A DNA stretch of 64,000 nucleotides from Campylorhamphus procurvoides (lineage: Eukaryota > Chordata > Aves > Passeriformes > Dendrocolaptidae), in the NCBI GenBank assembly GCA_013396655.1, contig WBMV01008393.1:124001-188000 (forward strand), read 5' to 3'. A program made the position numbers and the translations under genes. Shown piece by piece: positions 34,360 through 43,444 of the stretch. Each line of letters begins with the position of its first letter. Position 1 is the stretch's first letter. The notes below the pieces were generated by a model that saw nothing but the letters and a program-made list of their open reading frames with translations, was not told where the DNA came from and ran no database searches.

Positions 34360-36685
34360 TTGCTTGCTCACCAGCCAGGATAAGCACTCAGGGTTTGGGA
34401 TCCTCCCCTTTCACCCCTGCAGAATGGGGCAGGAATGTCCCAGGACCACTCTTCATGCTCTCTTACATCAGACACACTGGATGGGAGCACAGAGACAAAC
34501 AGGAGGTTTTAAATATCTATGAAACCAACAGAACATTTTACCATCCATAAAAAGGGCTTTGTCACTGTGATTGAACAGTTTCTGCTCCTCCTTCTGATGT
34601 CTCCTGTCAGAAGGGGCAGATGAGAACAGACCACATGGCAGAAACAGCTTCACTAAAATGACTCTGATAACAACCAACCAACAGCTCCCTACCCAAAACA
34701 TCCACGAGGAAAAGAAAAGGCTCCAAGAACCAGAAAGTGTAATTGTTATTCTTCTACAATTTAGTTTGTTTCTTTGTCCAAAAATAGTTGCCATCTGAAC
34801 ATCAGCATTTTTAGTATTTTAATTTGCCCTAAATTGCTTTCATTCATGGCATGAAATCTTCCATCTGTGACGCTTTTCAGTTATTTCCCCCCCCCCCATC
34901 TCCTCTAAATTCTTTTTCCATTTTTTGTGAACTTCAAAGTCATTTGGTGCTGAAACATTTTTGGTGATGTTGGGAGGGAGATGAAGCCTTTACTTTTTTG
35001 AGGAAGAAAAAAGAAGAATCCTTTTTAAGATACTGTTTCATTACTGCTTGTTATAAAACTGATAAAAACTTTTATTTAATATTTTTAAAGGAAAATGCTA
35101 AGTGAAACTTGACTAACCAAAAGCACCACTTTGCTGATCCTTGACATTTGGCTTCACCACAAGTGCTGCCTCCACAAAGCAACCCAAACCATCCTGTGAT
35201 TCTCTGACACTGAACTGAGCTGCTGATACAACACTGTCCGTGTGACCTCTGTTCCCTTTCAGGCACAGGCTGGTCAGAAGATCACATCCCATCTTCATCT
35301 GTGCCCTTGGCCCTTCCACTGCAAGGAGCAGCTTGAGCACAGCAGTGGTGGTTGAAGGAGATGGAGATCACTGGATATCCTCAGCCCAACACACAACAAG
35401 CTTCCATCCCCTGTACTGGACAAGGGGTCAGCTCCAGCTCCCTCTGGAAACCCCAAACTACAGTGTTTGTTGTAGGTACAAGGACCTGATCCTAATCCGT
35501 GACCCTAAAGTGACACATCTTACCATGGGATTGTCCTTCCTGATCCCCCAGCATTCTGTGCTGGTAAATGAAATCCATCACCAAATAAAACAAGGCCATT
35601 TCCTCCAAATCTTAATCCCAGAATTATTGGTGGGGAAGGGAATCCAGTCCCAGTGCTGCAATGCTGTGCCATGCACATAATTCAGCTGGTGAAATTCACA
35701 GCTCTGCAGCCTTTGGAAAGCTTGACTCATGTAGATTTGTGAAGGACCTGAAGATTTAGCCCCCACCTCCTCCCCTCTGCTACAACTTACTACACCAACC
35801 CTCTGGGATATTAAATCTTCCACTTGCCATTTTCTCTTAGGCAGAGAGGATATGAATTTCCCAACTCCTCAGCTGAACTGCCATCAAAAGCCATGAAATA
35901 CGACAGGAAACCACCAGTATGGACTAGTGCAGCTCACAGGAGCTGCAGGACTGAACAAGCCATTAGAGCAGCACATGGTGCAGCTGCCTGGAGCAGAAGT
36001 TCCACAGGGGTGTGCAAGGAAGGGCACACTGACACTTGATCAAACCAGAGAAGGATGAAACCACAACAGGGCAGAACCAACACCTGGGCCAGGGTTGGCC
36101 ATGCACAAGAAAACCTGTGCTTGGCAAGGAGATCCTCTTTACATCTGCCTGACTTCAGGGGTTATGGAGCTACTGGGCTCACAGAAGGGCTGGAGGAGGA
36201 AAACAAGCCCTTAGTTCATGCACTTGACAGTTACAGGCATAAACCACTGCATGTGTCCCACTTGAACTTGTGCCTCTCTGCTATAACCAAGGCAATGGTG
36301 AGTTCAGGAGCAAGTTAGGCTGGAGCACTCCTGTCTCCTCCACCAATTCACAGGACACAAAGCCTGGCACTGGTCACACAACAGCAATAATCTGGCTGTG
36401 GAGCCAACACCTCACCATCCTGAGGGCATTCTGCAAAGCTTTCCTCCTCCTGAAGACTATTTCATTACAGGCAAGAACTTGATACAGATACTCCCATCCC
36501 AAAGGAGTGCTTTCAGCCCCTTCTATCATATTTTCAACATCCATTAAAATAAAACCCCCAAACATTTATAATGAGCTGAACCAGCACCACACTTTCCCCT
36601 TACCACAGTTTTCACTTCCCAAAATAAGAGTTGAAAAGATACAGAAATACCAGAAGGAATCAATACTGCTGTCAGACAATACACT
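34360..36685. other. Unique sequence, no gene recognised
   Basis: A C-run of 11 lies at 34887-34897. A possible CR1 tail (CAACCCAAACCATCCTGTGA) lies at about 35180-35207. No exon or RNA gene is recognised. Confidence 0.4.
35180..35207 (+). mobile_element. Possible CR1 3'-tail remnant (very short)
   Basis: Only about 28 bases resemble the CR1 terminus (AACCCAAACCATCCTGTGAT). Such a short match could be chance. Confidence 0.45.
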
Positions 36686-36686
36686 G

Positions 36687-36797
36687 GGGCCTTGAGCAAC
36701 CTGGTTTAGTGGGTGGCATCCCTACTTAAGGCAAGTGGGTAAAGATTGAGGTCCTTTTCATGCCCAGGCCATTCTGTGTTTTCTATGATTCTATAGA
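36687..36797 (+). mobile_element. CR1 LINE 3' fragment, diverged
   Basis: CCTTGAGCAACCTGGTTTAG then GGCATCCCTACTTAAGGCAA, GAGGTCCTTTTCATGCCCAG and GCCATTCTGTGTTTTCTATG ATTCTATAG correspond to the last 110 bases of CR1. Confidence 0.85.
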
Positions 36798-36799
36798 TC

Positions 36800-38289
36800 T
36801 TCTGCAGATGATCTAACAACCTGAGATGGACAATACAGCAGAGTGTTCCCCCACTATGGTTAGAAACCAAGAAGAGGAGGAAATACTTCACAGGAGTTGC
36901 AGGGTTTATACCACAAATGCCTCTGACTGCTGTGGCCTCCTAGACATCAGCTACCCAAGGCTGCAATTAGAGTAATCAATAGCTGGGGGAGCCCCTTAGT
37001 GCTTGTGAAGAAACCTGGGTCAGGCAGAAGGGAGAAACCAATATGCAAAACAAGTACTGCAAAGCACCTGGAAAGGCACTGGTAACACAGGCACAGCCTT
37101 CTCTTACAAATCAAGGTTCACCTGGACCAAAGATGTCCTGTAGCACTGCAGCAATCCACACAAAGCAGGAAAATTTAATTCAATAACCTGTATCATTAAA
37201 TAAATAAACCCATCCCAAAAGCTCCTGGCTGCATCAATAACAGTAATAGTTGTATTGTCATGAAGCTCTTTGCACTACAGCCAATATGCAAGAGGAAAGA
37301 ACCAGAAAAAGGGAGAGGGGCAGTCTGGTTGTTCATTGAACCACAGCCTGGAGCCCAATTTCTGCTACTCAGGCAGTCTGAGCAGGAGCACACTCAGCTC
37401 TCCACCTGAGCATGATTTGGTGAGCTACCAGAACAATTTCACCATTTCCAAGCAATATCTGAGAATTCAAGGCTAACATAAAAAAATTTGCTTATCTGGC
37501 TTTTCTTTAACCAAGAAAACACTTCACCCACCCACATTTGTCCAGAAAACCAAGAACTAACCAACCTCAACACAACAAGAATAAAAGCCCAGCATAGACA
37601 ATTGAGCTCCTCAGGGTTCTCTCTTCACCCATGTTCCAACCAGAACCAGGAGTGCATTTTTTAGTACTCAGGAGCTACCGGCCTTCAACATTCCTCAGAA
37701 GAGGAGTTTCTCCACAGACTCAGGTGGCTCTTACCACATCCACTGCCCAGTCCACCCAGTAAACACCACGAGTCCCCATTCTGCAGTCCTGCTGCCCAGT
37801 ATACACATGTCTCCTACCAGTCTCTACACACCACATTCCCAACAGCATGGAAAGTTCATTTACTCACAGTTAGGAGCAGATGGAGCCCATCCTTCCTTCC
37901 ACCTCTTCCAGTTGCTCCTCCTCGGGTCCTTTGCAGCAGAAACAGCAGTTCAGTTCACTTCAGATTTCAGCCAAAGCCACCTCACCCCACAGTGGGTTTT
38001 CCTCATGGCACAGGAATGACTTTTCTCATCCTTGAGGGAGAATCCACATGTTCCCCACCTTCCATCTCGCACACAGGCTGAGAACAACCAAGAGTTTACT
38101 CCTCACTTATCAGCACAGCTTGGCTTCCTTTCCTCTTCCCCAAAGAGCAGGCAACACACTCCAGGAGCAAATTCATGGAGTTTAAATCCCAGTATGCATC
38201 TACTGAACCTGAATCCTCCACAGGAGCCACAAAGGGAATATCCAAAGATAGAATCAGGCTGGCAAAAGACAAAAAGACTCAGGGACTGA
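36800..38289. other. Unique sequence, no gene recognised
   Basis: AT-rich and CA-rich unique DNA. No repeat, exon or RNA gene is recognised. Confidence 0.4.
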
Positions 38290-38535
38290 GCTTAAATGCA
38301 GCTCCTGGACCAATGAGGTGAGACAGGCCCAGGTGAGGCTGGTCAGGGTAATAACGCCCTGTGGGTGCACTCAGGCCCTGCCAATTAGTAATCAATTATT
38401 GCTAACTCAAAACACCTGGAGGTGGCCACAGAGAAAGTTCTAGACTTTTAAGAAGGGGTTTAACCCTTGAAAGACCAGGGGAAAAGGTGTGGATCACCTC
38501 AGAAGCCACTGGTTTCCCAAAGCCCAGGCTCTTGA

Positions 38536-39222
38536 TTAACCCTCACTGCTTCCTAGGAGTTCAAACCTGGTAACTAGGCTGAGTTTAAATTTGATGAATC
38601 CCTCTGGGGAGCTGGAGGAGAAGCCTTGGCCATTTTGTAGTTTTGGTGCGAAAGAAGGACACGCGACTGGGCCGCCATTTTGTGCAGACGACTCGGTGCC
38701 TTCCCTGTGAGGGCTCCTGCCGCCATTTTGTGTGGGTGACTCAGTGCTTTCCCTGTGAGGGCTCCTGCCGCCATTTTGTGTGGGTGACTCAATGCTTTCC
38801 CTGTGAGGGCTCCTGCCGCCATTTTGTGTGGATGACTCAATGCTTTCCCTGTGAGGGCTCCTGCTGCCATTTTGTGTGGGTGACTCAGCGCTTTCCCTGT
38901 GAGGGCTCCTGCCGCCATTTTGTGTGGATGACTCGAAGCTTTCCCTGTGAGGGCTCCTGCCGCCATTTTGAGGTGCAGTTCTGTCCCTGGCTTCACCCTT
39001 CTCTCCCACGGTTAAACAACGCAGATTCTGAGGGGAATTATTCGCTGTCGAGTCTGAACTTGAGGCTTTATCTGGTATGTTTAAAACTAAAGACCAAGCG
39101 GGAAGTGCTTTCGCCGCTTTTCTGTCGCAATGCCGTTCAGAGGCGTCCCATAAAGCATAACCTAAATAGTCCCACGCCTCATATGTTAACGGGAGCTGTA
39201 CAGCAATCTTTCGTGCAGCCAT
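38536..39222 (-). other. Open frame with 16-residue repeats; coding status undecided
   Basis: The frame has 228 codons from a true ATG. Residues 1-84 are unique and include an aromatic-rich TYEAWDYLGYALWDASER stretch. Residues 85-180 are six 16-residue repeats of the type QNGGRSPHRESxESPT, which are hydrophilic and probably disordered. The tail is short. I recognise no domain. The repeats are open because the 48-bp period is three-divisible and the unit has no stop in this frame. The opposite strand is also open over 38643-39230, and a second minus frame over 38574-38996; both lack an ATG start. The ATG context is weak (T at -3, G at +4). I think it more likely a by-product of a CpG-rich repeat than a gene, but a lineage-specific protein is not excluded. 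Confidence 0.2.
38671..38970. repeat. 48-bp tandem repeat, 6.25 copies, with YY1/TISU and AP-1 motifs
   Basis: The units start at 38671, 38719, 38767, 38815, 38863, 38911 and 38959 (the last is only 12 bases). The spacing is exactly 48 with no indels. Each unit opens with GCCGCCATTTTG (GCTGCCATTTTG in the fifth). On the minus strand this reads CAAAATGGCGGC, a YY1 site and an 11/12 match to the TISU translation-initiator consensus. An exact AP-1 core TGACTCA lies at 38737-38743, 38785-38791, 38833-38839 and 38881-38887; it is changed in copies one (CGACTCG) and six (TGACTCG). The first and last units are the most diverged, the usual pattern of a minisatellite kept homogeneous in its centre. 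Confidence 0.97.
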
Positions 39223-39484
39223 CCATTTAGTGAGAATTTTTAATTAATCTTTTTGAACTGGATGGGCATTAGCTCTTGAGTAGAATTTTAGTTCTTTATG
39301 ATTTTTTGAAGCCGCTTTTGATTGAGCGAAACCCATGAGTGGCGTAACGTGAACTGTGGGGGAAAAACTGGCCTTCGGGGGGAGGGCTCGGGATATTTTA
39401 GGGAGGGAGATCGTTTCTCCAAAGCCTCACCCCTCGAGGAACTTCTGCCGGTCATGGCGGACTATCCAATAAGAACATTCGAAC

Positions 39485-40050
39485 AATACAAACGTAATTA
39501 TTCCTATTCTAACACATACAACTGTTAACTATTCTATCAAAATTTTTAAAAACTTGTCAGTCTATTTTGGGTCTGCCCTCAATCCAAAGCGAGCTCTCTT
39601 CATGGGTATGTTTCTTATTTTTCTCTCTCTTCGACTGTCTCCATCTCCAGTATTCAGTTAGTCGTGCTCCCACATCAAAATGTCCTTTAACACCTTGTAA
39701 AGGCATAAACGGACCCAAACTGGGGCTGGCAAAGCCACCTGGCAAATGGTACTTGTGGGAAACCCTCCCAGATCACAGTGCAAGACCAAAGGGGAACCAA
39801 GCCCTGAGGATGAGGAGCACAAGAGGCAGGGATTCACATTCCTCACCACACTGACAGCCCTCTAAACCCACCCCCAAAGGCTCAGCCTGTCTGGGACACC
39901 ATGGCCCCTCTGCGCTGCAACCCCTGTTTTTTCACTTGCTGGTTGCTTTTTCTCAGCCCTCAAGTTCAGGAGATGAGCTAAGCACACGAGGAAAAGGAAT
40001 TGCCTTTTTACAATAAGCTTTTCCTTTCCTGTGTGCCCTCCTTTGCCCTT
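39485..40050. other. Unique sequence downstream of the CpG-rich segment
   Basis: No repeat is recognised. A pyrimidine-rich stretch at about 39614-39652 ending in TCTCCAG resembles a 3' splice site, but no exon can be supported after it. Confidence 0.3.
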
Positions 40051-40052
40051 AT

Positions 40053-40105
40053 CACAGCACCACAGAATGGTTTGGCTTGGAAAGGACCTCAAAAGACCAT
40101 CCTGC
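40053..40105 (-). mobile_element. CR1 LINE 3'-end fragment
   Basis: CACCACAGAATGGTTTGGCT, TGGAAAGGACCTCAAAAGAC and CATCCTGCTCC are the reverse complement of a CR1 3' end. Confidence 0.85.
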
Positions 40106-40109
40106 TCCC

Positions 40110-41200
40110 TGCAGGCAACTCCTTGGCACTCTGTACCTCTTGTTTTCTCTTCCAAGCCACCAGTAGCATCCTCCCCCCGCCCTCCTGCCTGCTGTGGCAG
40201 CATTTCTGCCCCCATGAAGATAATAAATACATCAAGCCTGTCAAGGGCTCGTTGTTTTGGCTGGCAAGAGGTGTCCCCCCGCTGGGTGAGATTACTTCCC
40301 ACCGGGATGGATGGCTTTCCCCTCCCTGACAGCTCTCCAGCAGGCAGTAATCGCTGTCCAGCCGGGAGGAGCAGGCAGCCACTGGGGCTGAATGGCACTC
40401 AGGAGTGATGAGGGCAAGGAGCTTAGCCCTGCTCACACAGAGCCCTCCTCTGCTTTGTAGGGTGCTGACAGGGACACCACGGGGATCTCCTTGCTGGGAT
40501 TTCCCAAGTGAGAAACTAATATTCCTACTCGAGACCCAGGGCAAGTGTCAGCCTTAATCCTAGCCAAGCCTGACACCTGGAACCAGTAGCTCTCAGTGCC
40601 TAAATGTATTAGTGAGTGGGAATTTGAGGAAGACACAAAGGACGGGGAAGAATCTCTGCCTGGGGGTACAGGTGTTTTCCATACACCCCACAAAGAGCTC
40701 ATCCTGAGCTGCACGCTTGGCACACGACAGGTTTGGGGACAAGAGCTAGCAGGGAAGTGACAGTCACTTGGGAAGTGGATTTTCCATGGAAAAACCATAA
40801 AGAAAAGGTTTGCCCTGAATGTCTCAGATGCTGAGTAGTCTCTGAGACATTCAGGTAAACCAAAGAGCAGCAGTTTTACCTCCAGGCCATCCCCTCGCCT
40901 CAGGAACCTGCCACCATGGTGCTGGGGGTTTGGACGATGCCAGCTGAATTAGCTTTGTTTTCTGGGCTTTTGGAATTAAAGAAATAGAAGAGAGTGAAAT
41001 GAGCACTGAGCCTAAGCAGGCTTGCAGTGAGTCACCCAGAGTTTCTCCACCTCTACACCGGCCTCTTCAGAGACACTTAAGGGAATCAATTGCCCGTATC
41101 CCACTAAAATCCTCTCTGTATGTGGTTTGTGAAGCTTTAAGCCCCTTTCCCACCCCCACAACCTCCATCCCTCACCTCTGAAGTCTCTCTAGTCCATTAT
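40110..41200. other. Unique sequence, no gene recognised
   Basis: This holds a hairpin at 40807-40861 (separate entry). Frames of up to 178 codons at 39862-40544 on the minus strand overlap others on the plus strand and match no family I know. Confidence 0.4.
40807..40861. repeat. Hairpin with 14-bp perfect stem plus 5-bp outer stem
   Basis: CCTGAATGTCTCAG (40814-40827) pairs exactly with CTGAGACATTCAGG (40842-40855) around a 14-base loop. GGTTT (40807-40811) pairs with AAACC (40857-40861) outside a GC/T internal loop. The total stem is 19 bp. It is shorter than a typical pre-miRNA and pairing does not continue outward. Confidence 0.85.
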
Positions 41201-41204
41201 TCTG

Positions 41205-41620
41205 GGGGCTGATTCGTGAACAATGTGTTCACTTTCCGTACTGCCTAATGAAGATGTTCCTGGCCCTGAATATTAGATCTGCTGCAGACTTAATGGAAAA
41301 AAATAGCTATTCTTACCATTGGTGGGTCAGATGAGTTTCTTGGCAGTGAGGGTGGTGCAGTTATGTGGACAATCAAACAAGCCAGCGATTATTGCCAATG
41401 CATTTTTGAGGAAATCAGTGCTGTTTAAACTCTAATCACAACAAGACCTCGTTTAAAAGCATAAAAGCTTTCACTCAGCAGACCTATCTTTTTTTTTTTA
41501 ATAGCTAGACAATTAAATAAATCTCCTGACACTTAACCATCATTTACCCAACAGTCAGAAAATGGATTCAATGCCTTTGCATTAGTTAGATGACGATATT
41601 AAAGCAAAAACTGAACAAGT
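41205..41620. promoter_or_regulatory. Candidate conserved noncoding element
   Basis: This is AT-rich non-repetitive sequence with GCGATTATTGCCAATG (about 41383), CTGTTTAAACTCTAATC (about 41421) and GCATTAGTTAG (about 41579). No open frame of note. Enhancer status is inference only. Confidence 0.2.
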
Positions 41621-41624
41621 ACCA

Positions 41625-43130
41625 GCAGGTGAAGGATGATGTGTGGGGAGCGTGTGCTGCACTCAAGGGTAGCAGGGTACCTTCTGAGGGGGATTTATTG
41701 TTTTGTTTTCCCTTATGCAGACACCAAGATAGTTTTTAGCATCATTGTGTTTCACAGATTTTAGTGGTCTTGGAAAAACAAGGGAGTTATTTCCCCTTTT
41801 ATAGGCTGGAAACTGAAGTACAGCACCGAGGATGCTGCCTTGAAATTCTGTGTCTGAACCAGGAACTGAGAGTAGAGGGGATGAATTGTTCAAAAAGTAA
41901 TCTTTCTACACCCAATCTTTATTTTGTGGGCATTTCCATTAAAACTGGTACCTGGAAAATTCAGAGCAAGTGTGGATTAAAGCTCAACAGAGAGAAATAT
42001 CTGGGGTTTAGTGCATTTTTCTTGGCATCTTAAAACACAACCCTCAAATTCACACTGAAGCAACTGGGATTGACCCTTCACTGGTATGAACATCAGCCCC
42101 TGGCAGAGCAGAGCCCTTTTATTCTCCCTGATCCCAGCTGTACTCTTCATTCCCGGCTCTAGCACTTCTCCCTCATTAGGTTCCTCAAGTGAAGAGCATG
42201 TTCTGATGCCATTATTCAAAGCTAAGTAACTCCTAAATTTATTACCTTCTGCCAGCTGTCAGCGAGCAGCAACTGGAATGGGAGTGTCTTTCTCCTTTTC
42301 AGGTAGCAATAGCCATGATAGAAAATTCATGTCTTCCAAGCAGTGTTTGAGATGTGCTATTATATATTCATTGCCCTATGCTGAATTTCACGGTCTGCTT
42401 TACGATCTGCTCTTCAGAAATAAAATACAAAATGGAAAGGAAAGCAATTGATCCAGTCTCATTCCAAGCCCTAAATCACTGACCACTCTATAGACAGTTA
42501 ATTGTTTCCTGATCTCTACTTGCTCAATTTTTAAAGAGTTCTCACAGAGATGGATCTTTGTTTTCAAACTCCCTCATTTCGTCCCTACTTTATGATGGGG
42601 TGGAAAGAGTTAAAAGCTCCTCTTCCACTCCTCCCTCTTTATCGTTTTAATTGGCTGTTCTGATGACCTGACCACCTCTTTGATTCCCATCAAACCCCAG
42701 CAGCGAGGAGGGAGCACGTCAGTCTGCTGAGCAAGGGTCACCCTGCTTGTCAATAGGCCATCCATCAGCCCTGCCAGCGGGATGGAGCCAGTCCCCACCA
42801 GCAGCCCCAGGAGGAAAGGGAGCAGCCTCCTGGCAGTGCCCCTGTGTGTGCTGGGTGCCCCCACAGCTCCCAGAGGGGTCAGCAACCCCGGGGCCGGCAG
42901 GCGGCAAACTTCAAACCTCAGCCTGGGGAAAGGCAACTGTGAGCAAAGAGCAGAACCCCCAAAACCAACACCAAACAACCCTCTCAGCCAACCCAGTGGC
43001 AGCTCCGAGTCAAAGGTGAGGGAGGTGACAGGGACAGGAGCCAGCAAGGGGGACAGTGGGAGGTGCCCTTAAAGGGAGAAATCACACACGTCTCTACTAA
43101 TAGAACCTACACAACCAGTAGACCCACCAC
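41625..43130. other. Unique sequence with a GC-rich patch
   Basis: No gene is recognised. The 42.7-42.95 kb stretch is GC-rich with overlapping frames on both strands. The minus-strand frame at 42610-43047 (145 codons) has hydrophobic leucine-rich stretches but no recognisable family. Confidence 0.35.
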
Positions 43131-43134
43131 CACC

Positions 43135-43440
43135 TTGTCAACCAGCCCAGAGCACTGAGTACCACGTCCAGTCATTCCCTGGACACCTCCAGGGGTGGGG
43201 ACTCCACCACCTCCCCAGTGCCTGATCACTCTTTCCATGGAGAAATTCTTCCCAATGTCCAACCTAAAATTCCCCTGGCACAACCTGAGGCTGTTCCCTC
43301 TCCTCCTGTCCCTGCTCCCTGGGAGCAGAGCCCGACTCCCCTCTCCTGTCAGGGAGTTGCAGAGCCAGAAGGTCCCCCCTGAGCCTCCTTTTCTTCAGGC
43401 TGAGCCCTCCCAGCTCCCTCAGCCTCTCCTCATATGCCTT
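43135..43440 (-). mobile_element. CR1 LINE 3' fragment, about 305 bp
   Basis: CACCTCCAGGGGTGGGGACT, CCACCACCTCCCCAGTGCC, CCATGGAGAAATTCTTCCCA, ATTCCCCTGGCACAACCTGA, CTGTTCCCTCTCCTCCTGTC, GAGCCTCCTTTTCTTCAGGC and TGAGCCCTCCCAGCTCCCTC are successive blocks of reverse-complement CR1. The 3' terminal tail is missing or decayed. Confidence 0.93.
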
Positions 43441-43444
43441 ACCC

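Larger units (their letters stand above)
38290..39480. promoter_or_regulatory. CpG-rich, promoter-like segment
   Basis: CpG density rises sharply between about 38640 and 39460, with roughly 40 CpGs, while kilobases on either side are nearly CpG-free. CCAAT motifs lie near both edges (ACCAATGAGG at about 38311 and ATCCAATAAG at about 39465). A second ATGGCGG (YY1-like) lies at 39454-39460 in the opposite orientation to the array. The 48-bp YY1/AP-1 repeat sits inside. These features fit a CpG-island promoter, possibly bidirectional. I could not identify the transcript it would serve. An old LTR is an alternative, but I found no convincing terminal inverted dinucleotides, primer-binding site or retroviral gene next to it. 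Confidence 0.45.

Noticed and set aside
38643..39230. 195-codon plus-strand frame with VTQCFPCEGSCRHFVW repeats resembling a cysteine-rich protein
   Set aside because: It opens at TTG, and its regular cysteines simply reflect the 48-bp repeat read in one frame.
38290..39480. Retroviral LTR and leader (a GGGCTCGGGATA stretch near 39387 resembles a primer-binding-site region)
   Set aside because: No matching second LTR, no clear TG...CA ends, no polyadenylation arrangement and no retroviral gene was recognised nearby.
40807..40861. microRNA precursor
   Set aside because: The 19-bp stem is too short and pairing stops outside it; kept only as an unexplained hairpin.
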